Shown piece by piece: positions 1 through 5,865 of a stretch of 11,197 nt of DNA. Below the pieces are notes generated by a model. That model did not search any database and was not told where the DNA came from. It saw nothing but the letters and a program-made list of their open reading frames with translations. Origin of the DNA: Prevotella sp. UBA3208 (lineage in GTDB: Bacteria > Bacteroidota > Bacteroidia > Bacteroidales > Bacteroidaceae); assembly GCA_002363695.1 (NCBI GenBank), contig DEWO01000019.1:1-11197 (forward strand), read 5' to 3'. The stretch's first letter is position 1. Each line of letters starts with the position of its first letter. The position numbers and the translations under genes are program-made.

Positions 1-284
1 GTATTCAGGGTTCTGCAAGCACCTGCCACCATTTGTTGAGCCACTTCCTCACAGACGGCAGTCTTCTCGGCCAACAGGTCGCCGCTGACACCCAGCAACG
101 ACATTTTTACCTCGTCGACATAAGAGACAATACCACCTTTGAAATATTTCGAAGCACCGGGAACAGCGATAATCGCCTCAGCGATTCGCCCACCCGTGCA
201 ACTTTCTGCCGTGCTGACGGTCTTATTCATTTCCCACAGCAACTGGCTAATCTCCCTGCTGAAAACCTTACTTTCAAAATCCAT
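1..284 (-). CDS. pncC: Nicotinamide-nucleotide amidohydrolase (PncC / CinA C-terminal family), 3' part outside window
   Basis: The first 94 residues of a CinA C-terminal-family protein are visible; the rest lies beyond the left edge. The family deamidates nicotinamide mononucleotide to nicotinate mononucleotide in the cytoplasm, recycling NMN in the pyridine nucleotide cycle. The signature TAESCTGG is at residues 25-32 and is followed by the family's VPGAS and GGIVSY segments. Ser28, Tyr55 and Lys60 sit where the proposed Ser-Tyr-Lys catalytic group is expected. The ATG at 284 is chosen because it begins about 25 residues before ESCTGG, as in stand-alone family members, with AGAGGA 8 nt upstream as a ribosome binding site. 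There is no room for the N-terminal CinA (MoaB-like) domain, so this is the short stand-alone form. It follows map and tsaD on the same strand and may be co-transcribed, although the dyad element lies between. Family assignment is near certain; the enzymatic role is inferred from the family. Confidence 0.93.
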   Translation of the reverse strand, partial: MDFESKVFSREISQLLWEMNKTVSTAESCTGGRIAEAIIAVPGASKYFKGGIVSYVDEVKMSLLGVSGDLLAEKTAVCEEVAQQMVAGACRTLN

Positions 285-312
285 AATGCAAATCCTCTAA
301 ATTAAGGGGTTT

Positions 313-384
313 GGGGTCTGAACAAGCGACTACCAGACCAATTTTTATCATTATACATCAGGAATCTGCGCTTGTTCAGACCCC
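313..384. repeat. 72-bp dyad element with perfect 16-bp inverted arms
   Basis: The arms are GGGGTCTGAACAAGCG at 313-328 and its exact reverse complement at 369-384, separated by 40 A/T-rich bases. It lies in the 122-bp gap between tsaD and pncC. The left arm can also pair within the loop: GGTCTG (315-320) matches CAGACC at 334-339, so two hairpins are mutually exclusive. No T-tract follows either end, so it is not a standard rho-independent terminator, and I see no clear target-site duplication. It may be a small miniature transposon-like or REP-like repeat, an mRNA-processing structure, or a tiny invertible segment. The structure is certain; the function is unknown. Confidence 0.85.
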
Positions 385-388
385 TGTT

Positions 389-407
389 GTCCCCTTACTT
401 GGGGGAC
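389..407 (-). other. Small GC-rich hairpin touching the tsaD stop codon
   Basis: GTCCCC at 389-394 pairs with GGGGAC at 402-407 across a 7-nt loop. The right arm includes one base of the tsaD stop codon (407-409). No T-run follows, so by itself it is a poor terminator. Together with the dyad element a few bases further on it may stabilise the 3' end of the tsaD message or slow read-through into pncC. Confidence 0.4.
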
Positions 408-1438
408 TAAGCAAACGTCACCTTACTGAAAGCAGGAGCATCAATTCCACAGAACTCTCCATCCAGATACTTGTAATACCCCACGATACCAATCATGGCC
501 GCATTGTCGGTAGTATAACTGAACTTGGGGATATACACCGTCCAGCCAAAGCGCTTGGCATAGTCGTGGAACGCATTGCGCAACCCATTGTTAGCACTGA
601 CGCCGCCCGCTACCGCCACATGGGTAACGCCAGTTTGCTTGACGGCCAGTTTCAGTTTCTTCATCAGAATGTCCACAATAGTCCATTCCAGCGAAGCCGC
701 AATGTCCTCCTTGTGATGTTCCACGAAGTCAGGATCGTCTTCCACCCACTTGCGCAGATTGTAGAGGAAGGATGTCTTCAGCCCTGAGAAACTATAGTCA
801 AGACCTGAAATATGAGGCTCTGCAAACTGATAAGCCTTCGGATTACCCTGACGGGCCAATTTATCGATGATAGGACCTCCAGGATATCCTAACCCCATCA
901 CTTTCGAACACTTGTCGATAGCCTCGCCAGCAGCGTCGTCAATGGTCTGTCCAAGCACTTCCATATCGTTATAGGCCCGTACCAGTACTATCTGCGAGTT
1001 ACCACCCGACACCAACAGGCAGATGAACGGCAACGGAGGCTGACTTTGGTCGTCGTCAGACTCCTTGATAAAGTGTGCCATCACATGTCCCTGCAAGTGG
1101 TTGACATCAATGAGGGGAATGCCCAGCGAACGGGCGAAACCTTTGGCAAAGTTGACACCTACCAGCAAGGAGCCCATCAGTCCTGGTCCTCGGGTGAAAG
1201 CAACTGCCGTGAGCTGCTCTTTCGTAATACCAGCCCGCCTGATGGCCTCGCTGACCACCGGCACCACATTCTGCTGGTGAGCCCTTGAAGCCAACTCGGG
1301 CACCACACCACCGTATGCCTCGTGTACTGCCTGTGAAGCCGTCACATTAGACAGCAGCACACCGTTCCGAAGTACTGCAGCCGACGTATCGTCACACGAG
1401 CTCTCTATACCTAATATATATATATCCTTCTGTTCCAC
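407..1438 (-). CDS. tsaD: tRNA N6-adenosine threonylcarbamoyltransferase TsaD
   Basis: TsaD (Kae1/Gcp/YgjD family) transfers the threonylcarbamoyl group from threonylcarbamoyl-AMP to A37 of ANN-reading tRNAs, working with TsaB and TsaE in bacteria. The start is read as the GTG at 1438, giving 343 residues, the usual size. The opening is then MEQKDIYILGIESSCDDTSA, as in homologues; a longer ORF from an ATG at 1507 would add 23 residues overlapping map and unlike the family. Visible signatures are GIESSCDDTS near the start, the metal-ligand motif NHLQGH (His114 and His118), the GLDYSFSGLKTS segment, GGVSANNGLR, and TTDNAAMIG with the C-terminal metal ligand Asp311. The gene starts 14 nt after the map stop and is probably co-transcribed with it. 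The N-terminal start is the only real uncertainty. Confidence 0.96.
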   Translation of the reverse strand: MEQKDIYILGIESSCDDTSAAVLRNGVLLSNVTASQAVHEAYGGVVPELASRAHQQNVVPVVSEAIRRAGITKEQLTAVAFTRGPGLMGSLLVGVNFAKGFARSLGIPLIDVNHLQGHVMAHFIKESDDDQSQPPLPFICLLVSGGNSQIVLVRAYNDMEVLGQTIDDAAGEAIDKCSKVMGLGYPGGPIIDKLARQGNPKAYQFAEPHISGLDYSFSGLKTSFLYNLRKWVEDDPDFVEHHKEDIAASLEWTIVDILMKKLKLAVKQTGVTHVAVAGGVSANNGLRNAFHDYAKRFGWTVYIPKFSYTTDNAAMIGIVGYYKYLDGEFCGIDAPAFSKVTFA

Positions 1439-1452
1439 TTTTCCACTTTCAA

Positions 1453-2307
1453 TTAGTACGTCAGTATCTCTACACCGTGTTCCGTCATCAGCAGCGTGTG
1501 CTCCCATTGAGCGCTCGGCAGCTCATCCTCGGAGATAACCTCCCAGCCATAGGGGTCGTCAGCGTCGATGAAGACCTTCCAGGTTCCCATATTAATCATG
1601 GGCTCAATGGTGAATACCATACCCGGAACGAGCAGCATACCGTCGCCCTTTTGGGCAAAGTGGCACACCTCGGGTTCTTCGTGGAAATCAAGCCCCACCC
1701 CATGACCGCACAAGTCGCGAACAACGCCATAGTGATATTTCTTGGCGTGTTTCTCAATAGCCTTGCCTATCGCATTGACATAGCCCCAGGGTTTGGCGGC
1801 CTCCATACCGATTTCCAGACACTCCTTGGCGACACGCACCAGCTGTTCTTTCTCAGGGGTCGTCTTACCTATTACATACATACGCGAGGCATCGGCATAG
1901 TAACCATCCAAGATGGTCGTAAAATCGACATTGATGATGTCTCCCTCCTCCAGGATGTCGTCAGCCTTGGGTATTCCATGACACACCACCTCATTGATGC
2001 TGGTGCATACTGACATCGGAAATCCTTCATAGTTCAGACATGCAGGAATAGCCCCATGTTGCTCGCAGTACTCACGGCAAATCTGGTCAATCTCCAACGT
2101 TGACATTCCAGCATGTATCGCTTCACCCACAGCATCCAGCACACCTGTGTTCACCACACCAGCCCTGCGAATGCCCTCTATTTGTTCCGGAGTCTTGATT
2201 AAGTCACGTGTGGGCACCAAGGCTCCCTTGTTTTCCAAGTACATGATGCGCTTGTCCAGCTCTGTCGGCTGTTCTCCCGGCTTACAATGCCATCTTCTTT
2301 TTACCAT
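1453..2307 (-). CDS. map: Methionine aminopeptidase, type I
   Basis: MetAP removes the initiator methionine from new proteins in the cytoplasm. All metal and substrate residues of the family are present with constant spacing relative to the E. coli enzyme (offset 31): His110, Asp128, Asp139, His202, His209 and Glu235, with the last ligand Glu269 shifted three further by a small insertion around residues 245-265. The protein is 284 residues, about 20 longer than E. coli MetAP. An N-terminal extension of about 40 residues (RRWHCKPGEQPTELDKRI) is of the kind seen in Firmicutes and Bacteroidota paralogues and may contact the ribosome or help folding; that role is inference. The promoter at 2328-2335 leaves only a short leader. 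The gene heads the map-tsaD cluster and is divergent from htpG. Confidence 0.97.
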   Translation of the reverse strand: MVKRRWHCKPGEQPTELDKRIMYLENKGALVPTRDLIKTPEQIEGIRRAGVVNTGVLDAVGEAIHAGMSTLEIDQICREYCEQHGAIPACLNYEGFPMSVCTSINEVVCHGIPKADDILEEGDIINVDFTTILDGYYADASRMYVIGKTTPEKEQLVRVAKECLEIGMEAAKPWGYVNAIGKAIEKHAKKYHYGVVRDLCGHGVGLDFHEEPEVCHFAQKGDGMLLVPGMVFTIEPMINMGTWKVFIDADDPYGWEVISEDELPSAQWEHTLLMTEHGVEILTY

Positions 2308-2327
2308 AGTCTTTACGAATTTGTGTG

Positions 2328-2335
2328 CAAAGGTA
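2328..2335 (-). promoter_or_regulatory. Bacteroidota -7 promoter box for map
   Basis: TACCTTTG (within GTACCTTTGCA) reads on the minus strand and matches the TAnnTTTG -7 consensus of the Bacteroidota primary sigma factor. It lies 20 nt before the map ATG, so the leader would be about 13-15 nt. No clear -33 TTTG is seen 19-20 bp upstream; that stretch is A/T-rich. Confidence 0.75.
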
Positions 2336-2381
2336 CGAATAAAAAAAGAATTAAAATTAAGAATTAAGATTTATTATCCGT

Positions 2382-2398
2382 TTGGCACGATATTTGCA
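2382..2398 (+). promoter_or_regulatory. Sigma-54 type (-24/-12) promoter for htpG
   Basis: TTGGCACGATATTTGCA matches the RpoN consensus YTGGCACGrNNNTTGCW at every specified base, with the invariant GG at 2384-2385 and GC at 2396-2397 ten bases apart. Taking those as -24 and -12 puts the start near 2409, leaving a roughly 35-nt A-rich leader before the htpG ATG. The Bacteroidota TAnnTTTG box is only imperfectly present here (GATATTTG) and lacks a properly spaced -33 element. The match is visible; use by RpoN is inference. The activator site usually found 80-200 bp upstream would fall inside or before map, and none was recognised. Confidence 0.65.
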
Positions 2399-2443
2399 GA
2401 TTCAGAAGCAGAATTCAAAATAATAATATCAAATAAATAGGTT

Positions 2444-4504
2444 ATGCAAAAAGGTAACATCGGGGTTACTACTGAGAACATTTTCCCCGTCATCAAAAAG
2501 TTCCTCTACTCAGATCATGAGATTTTCCTGCGCGAGATGGTCAGCAATGCTGTTGACGCTACGCAGAAGTTGAAGACGCTGGCCCAACAGGGTGAGTTCA
2601 AGGGCGAACTCGGCGATCTGACCGTCCACGTAGCACTAGATACGGACAAGGGCACCATCACCATTTCAGACCACGGTATCGGTATGACCGAGGAGGAGAT
2701 TGACAAGTACATCAACCAGATTGCCTTCTCGGGCGTCAACGACTTTCTGGAGAAGTATAAGGACAATGCCAACAACATCATCGGCCACTTCGGACTGGGT
2801 TTCTACTCGTCATTCATGGTGTCAAAGAAGGTGGAGATTGTCACCAAGAGCTACAAGGACGGTGCAAAGGCCGTCAAGTGGAGTTGCGACGGCAGCCCTG
2901 CCTACGAGATTGACGAGGCCGAGAAGGAGGACCGTGGTTCAGACATCATCCTCTATGTAGAGGACGACTGCAAGGAGTTCCTCGAAAAAGAGCGTATCCA
3001 GCAGTTGCTCAACAAGTACTGCAAGTTTATGGCCGTACCTGTAGCCTTCGGTAAGAAACAGGAGTGGTCGAGCGAAAAGAAAGAGATGGTAGACACCCAG
3101 GAGGACAACATCATCAACAGCGTTGAGCCCCTATGGACCAAGGCTCCCTCAAGCCTGAAGGACGAAGACTACAAGTCGTTCTACCGCACCCTCTACCCCA
3201 TGAGCGACGAGCCGATGTTCTGGATTCACCTCAACGTGGACTATCCGTTCAATCTGACTGGCATCCTCTACTTTCCACGCATCAAGTCGAACATCGACCT
3301 GCAGCGCAACAAGATACAACTCTACTGCAACCAGGTGTTTGTCACCGACCAGGTGGAGGGCATTGTACCCGAGTTCCTGACGCTGCTGCACGGTGTCATC
3401 GACTCGCCGGACATCCCTCTGAACGTCTCTCGTTCTTATCTGCAGAGCGACCGCGAGGTGAAGAAGATTTCTACCTACATCACCAAGAAAGTGGCCGACC
3501 GCCTGCAGGCCATCTTCAGGGAAGACCGCAAGCAGTACGAAGAGAAGTGGGACGACCTGAAGTTGTTCATCAACTACGGTATGCTCAGCGAGGAGTCGTT
3601 CTACGACCGCGCCAAGGAGTTCGCCTTGTTCAAGGACGTCGAGGGCAAGCACTTCACCTTCGACGAGTACAAGACACTCATCGAGGAAGCCCAGAAGGAC
3701 AAGGACGGCAACATCATCTACCTCTACGCTACCGACAAGGAGGAGCAGTACAGCTATATTCAGGCTGCCAAGGACAAGGGCTACAGCGTACTGTTGCTGG
3801 ACGGCCAGCTGGATGTTCCCGCCATTCAAATGCTGGAGCAGAAGTTCGAAAAGTCGCGCTTCACGCGTGTCGACGCTGACATCATAGACCGACTGATTGT
3901 CAAGGACGACCAGCCTAAGTCAAACCTGTCAGCAGACGACTCTGCCAATTTGTCACAGGTATTCCGCTCGCAGATGCCAAAGATGGAGAAGACAGAGTTC
4001 ATGGTAGAGGTGCAGAGCCTGGGCGAAAACCAGCGTCCCGTTGTCATCACTCAGAACGAATGGATGCGCCGCATGAAGGAGATGAGCCGCTTCCAGCACG
4101 GCATGAACTTCTACGCTCAGATGCCCGACTCGCTGAACCTCGTACTGAACAGCGACCATCCGCTGGTAAAGCGCGTACTTGACGACTGCAAGGCTACCAC
4201 CGAAGAGACGCTGAAGCCCATCGAGTCAGAGTTGAAAGGGCAAGAGGCTCGTCTGGCCGCTATCCGCCAGCAGCAGGAGAAGAAGAAGCCCGAGGAGCTG
4301 ACTCAGGACGACAAGGACATGAAGGCCGAGACCGAGAAAGCCGTTGAGGAGCAGAAGCAGAAGAAGCAGGACGTGCTGAACAACTATGCCGCCAAGAACG
4401 ACATCGTCCACCAGCTCATCGACCTGGCTTTGCTGCAGAACGGTATGCTGAAGGGCGAGGCTCTGGACAAGTTCCTCAAGCGCTCAGTAGACCTCATCAA
4501 ATAA
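2444..4504 (+). CDS. htpG: Molecular chaperone HtpG (bacterial Hsp90)
   Basis: HtpG is a cytosolic, ATP-driven dimeric chaperone that helps fold or remodel stress-damaged proteins. The N-terminal GHKL ATPase domain occupies about residues 1-220: Glu31 and Asn35 (REMVSNAVDA), Asp76 with DHGIGM at 76-81, and the lid glycine motif GHFGLGFYSS at 114-123. The middle domain follows, with the ATP-contacting arginine Arg330 in LNVSRSYLQSD. The C-terminal dimerisation domain is unusual in holding a Lys/Glu/Gln-rich stretch at about residues 590-650, which makes the protein 686 residues against 624 in E. coli; long versions are common in Bacteroidota. The start ATG at 2444 matches the family N terminus. 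The gene is single, with a sigma-54-like promoter before it and a strong terminator after it. Confidence 0.98.
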   Translation: MQKGNIGVTTENIFPVIKKFLYSDHEIFLREMVSNAVDATQKLKTLAQQGEFKGELGDLTVHVALDTDKGTITISDHGIGMTEEEIDKYINQIAFSGVNDFLEKYKDNANNIIGHFGLGFYSSFMVSKKVEIVTKSYKDGAKAVKWSCDGSPAYEIDEAEKEDRGSDIILYVEDDCKEFLEKERIQQLLNKYCKFMAVPVAFGKKQEWSSEKKEMVDTQEDNIINSVEPLWTKAPSSLKDEDYKSFYRTLYPMSDEPMFWIHLNVDYPFNLTGILYFPRIKSNIDLQRNKIQLYCNQVFVTDQVEGIVPEFLTLLHGVIDSPDIPLNVSRSYLQSDREVKKISTYITKKVADRLQAIFREDRKQYEEKWDDLKLFINYGMLSEESFYDRAKEFALFKDVEGKHFTFDEYKTLIEEAQKDKDGNIIYLYATDKEEQYSYIQAAKDKGYSVLLLDGQLDVPAIQMLEQKFEKSRFTRVDADIIDRLIVKDDQPKSNLSADDSANLSQVFRSQMPKMEKTEFMVEVQSLGENQRPVVITQNEWMRRMKEMSRFQHGMNFYAQMPDSLNLVLNSDHPLVKRVLDDCKATTEETLKPIESELKGQEARLAAIRQQQEKKKPEELTQDDKDMKAETEKAVEEQKQKKQDVLNNYAAKNDIVHQLIDLALLQNGMLKGEALDKFLKRSVDLIK

Positions 4505-4543
4505 GAACGGACAAGTTAGAAAGATTGTTTCAGGATAACAAAG

Positions 4544-4576
4544 GAAGCCCCCAAGTGCATTGGGGGCTTCTTTTTT
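4544..4576 (+). terminator. Rho-independent terminator of htpG
   Basis: A perfect 11-bp stem, GAAGCCCCCAA (4544-4554) with TTGGGGGCTTC (4560-4570), encloses a 5-nt loop and is followed by six T residues. It lies 40 nt after the htpG stop. The A-run just before the stem could also let it act weakly on the opposite strand. Confidence 0.96.
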
Positions 4577-4596
4577 GCGCCATAGGCGTATATACG

Positions 4597-4627
4597 AAAA
4601 AAGAGAGGCTTAAAAACCTCTCTCTTT
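4597..4627 (-). terminator. Rho-independent terminator of the tRNA-Arg gene
   Basis: On the minus strand GAGAGG and CCTCTC form a stem with an 8-nt T/A-rich loop, extended by a few further pairs, and end in a run of six T (complement of 4597-4602). It begins two bases after the tRNA 3' end, so the tRNA is a single-gene transcript. Confidence 0.85.
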
Positions 4628-4628
4628 G

Positions 4629-4702
4629 TGATTCCGGCGGGATTCAAACCCACAACCTTCTGATCCGTAGTCAGATGCTCTATTCAGTTGAGCTACGGAA
4701 CC
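4629..4702 (-). tRNA. tRNA-Arg, anticodon ACG
   Basis: The minus strand folds as a complete tRNA: acceptor arms GGTTCCG (4702-4696) and CGGAATC (4636-4630) with one G-T pair and discriminator A at 4629; D-stem GCTC/GAGC; anticodon loop CTACGGA giving anticodon ACG, read as ICG for CGN codons after deamination; and T-arm GTGGG-TTTGAAT-CCCGC. No 3' CCA is encoded, as is usual in this phylum, so it is added after transcription. It has its own promoter about 60 nt upstream and its own terminator. Confidence 0.97.
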
Positions 4703-4767
4703 TCCCTTGGCTCCTTAGAAATGATTTCCTAAACCGAAGTTTCCATTTCATTTCTGATTTGCGGGTG

Positions 4768-4799
4768 CAAAGGTACGGACTTTTTCTGAAACCACCAAA
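4768..4799 (-). promoter_or_regulatory. Bacteroidota -33/-7 promoter for tRNA-Arg
   Basis: On the minus strand TTTG at 4799-4796 and TACCTTTG at 4775-4768 are separated by 20 bp, a good match to the phylum's primary promoter (TTTG, 19-20 bp, TAnnTTTG). The start would lie near 4761, giving a 5' leader of about 60 nt that must be removed by RNase P. Confidence 0.8.
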
Positions 4800-4987
4800 C
4801 TTTTTCCCGATTTTTTTCAAAAAAAGAAGCATATCCTGCAAAAAACTGCTTTCTGATGTGCCATTTTAGTAACTTTTTGCGCACTACTATCTCCTTTCCC
4901 TGATAGAGACAGCCCCTCCTGCTGAGATTGTGTGGCATTGACTGCGAATCTCTTAATCCATGCAAAATAAAGAAAAATGTCCAGCTG
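4800..4987. other. Intergenic stretch with no recognised gene
   Basis: This A/T-rich stretch between the tRNA promoter and the next gene's promoter has stops in most frames. Its only minus-strand reading frame (4729-5001) overlaps the tRNA promoter and has no family resemblance. A short T7-C-A7 dyad at about 4811-4825 is the only structure I see. Nothing else can be supported. Confidence 0.5.
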
Positions 4988-5019
4988 TTTGGTTGGTTCA
5001 CATTTTTATCGTATCTTTA
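4988..5019 (+). promoter_or_regulatory. Probable promoter of the secreted protein gene
   Basis: TTTG at 4988-4991 and TATCTTTA at 5012-5019 are 20 bp apart, the same geometry as the tRNA promoter. The -7 box has one mismatch to TAnnTTTG (final A for G). The leader to the ATG at 5047 would be about 20 nt. Confidence 0.6.
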
Positions 5020-5046
5020 TCCCCCGAAACAAATTGACGCAAAAAG

Positions 5047-5865
5047 ATGATACGACTGATTACAGCCATGATGATGGCGCTGTGCATGGTGCAACATGTG
5101 CAGGCACAGGAGGATGACGACATTGCCTACTCGCTGAATCTGCCTGAGACGGTGGTGCTGCCTGAGGGCATGAGCTTCGAGGAATACCTGGTAAAACAGG
5201 TGCTAGCCAATGCCAAGCCGCTGAAGGAGCGTGTAGAACGACTGAGCTATAGCGTGACGTGCCAGCTGGAGAAGGACATAGACCTGACGAAATTCCCACA
5301 CCGGCGCACCATCACCTTCGTAGCCCGTCTGGCTGGCTATGGCCCCATCATATCAGCCCTGAGGGAACACAAACACTTCGGCATTACGATGGCAGAGGAC
5401 GTACTTTTCAACAAAGGGAAGATTACGACGTCGAACGTACGGATGGTGGAGATGAAGCAGGCGCTGACGGAGAAGCAGATAGCGTCGTTCCTGAAGCATG
5501 ACGGCATGATGAGTGCCAACGTATATGACAAGTTCTACAAGAAGGTACGCGAGAAGGCGAAGGAGCTACAGAAGAAACACAGGAAGAAAGAGGAAACGGG
5601 GCTGAAATACGCTGGCAGCTACACGTCAGGCAAAAGGACTATCTACGTGGTGAAGCTGGACAACATCACGGTGCACATTGCCGACGGATGCTGGCAGATA
5701 GCACGCATCAACTACCACGAAGGACAGAACGACATGTACTACGACTTCAAGGAAATCAGGCCCAACCTGTTCGTGCTCAGCCATGGAACGGCAAAGTTGT
5801 TTCTGGACAGGAAGAAATGGCCCAAGGGGTATATCTCGATGAAGATGGATTACAGCTATCGCTGA
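5047..5865 (+). CDS. Secreted protein of unknown function
   Basis: I do not recognise this 272-residue protein. Residues 1-20 form a signal peptide (Arg3, a Met/Leu/Ala-rich core, cleavage likely after VQA before Gln21), so it is exported to the periplasm or beyond; there is no lipobox cysteine. The mature part opens with an acidic stretch (EDDD) and a helical segment around FEEYLVKQ. A strongly basic helix at about 165-185 (KAKELQKKHRKKEE) divides it from a C-terminal half with alternating, aromatic-rich segments suggesting beta strands (YAGSYTSGKRTIYVVKL, YYDFKEIRP, YISMKMDYSYR). Several nearby Met codons could also start it (residues 8-10), but the first keeps the signal peptide whole and fits the promoter. 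Its 3' end overlaps cobB by 10 nt tail to tail. No functional link to cobalamin is visible. Confidence 0.75.
   Translation: MIRLITAMMMALCMVQHVQAQEDDDIAYSLNLPETVVLPEGMSFEEYLVKQVLANAKPLKERVERLSYSVTCQLEKDIDLTKFPHRRTITFVARLAGYGPIISALREHKHFGITMAEDVLFNKGKITTSNVRMVEMKQALTEKQIASFLKHDGMMSANVYDKFYKKVREKAKELQKKHRKKEETGLKYAGSYTSGKRTIYVVKLDNITVHIADGCWQIARINYHEGQNDMYYDFKEIRPNLFVLSHGTAKLFLDRKKWPKGYISMKMDYSYR

Noticed and set aside
33..305. Plus-strand 90-residue reading frame
   Set aside because: It is the shadow of the minus-strand pncC gene, whose ESCTGG motif and catalytic residues are unmistakable.
313..384. The dyad element as a rho-independent terminator of tsaD
   Set aside because: The loop is 40 nt and no T-run follows the stem on either strand.
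1436..1507. Longer tsaD starting at the ATG at 1507
   Set aside because: The extra 23 residues overlap the end of map by 55 nt and do not resemble TsaD N termini; the GTG at 1438 gives the family's normal opening.
3149..3829. 226-residue minus-strand frame inside htpG
   Set aside because: Leu/Val-rich antisense shadow of a highly conserved chaperone gene; such frames are common opposite GC-biased codons.
4525..4869. 114-residue plus-strand frame after htpG
   Set aside because: It runs through the htpG terminator, the tRNA-Arg gene and its promoter, and has no protein-like features.
4919..4945. A second sigma-54 site near TGTGGCATTGACTGCG
   Set aside because: The GG and GC are only 8 bp apart rather than 10, and the flanking consensus bases are missing.
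4729..5001. 90-residue minus-strand frame
   Set aside because: It covers promoter and intergenic A/T-rich sequence with no family resemblance and no start signal.
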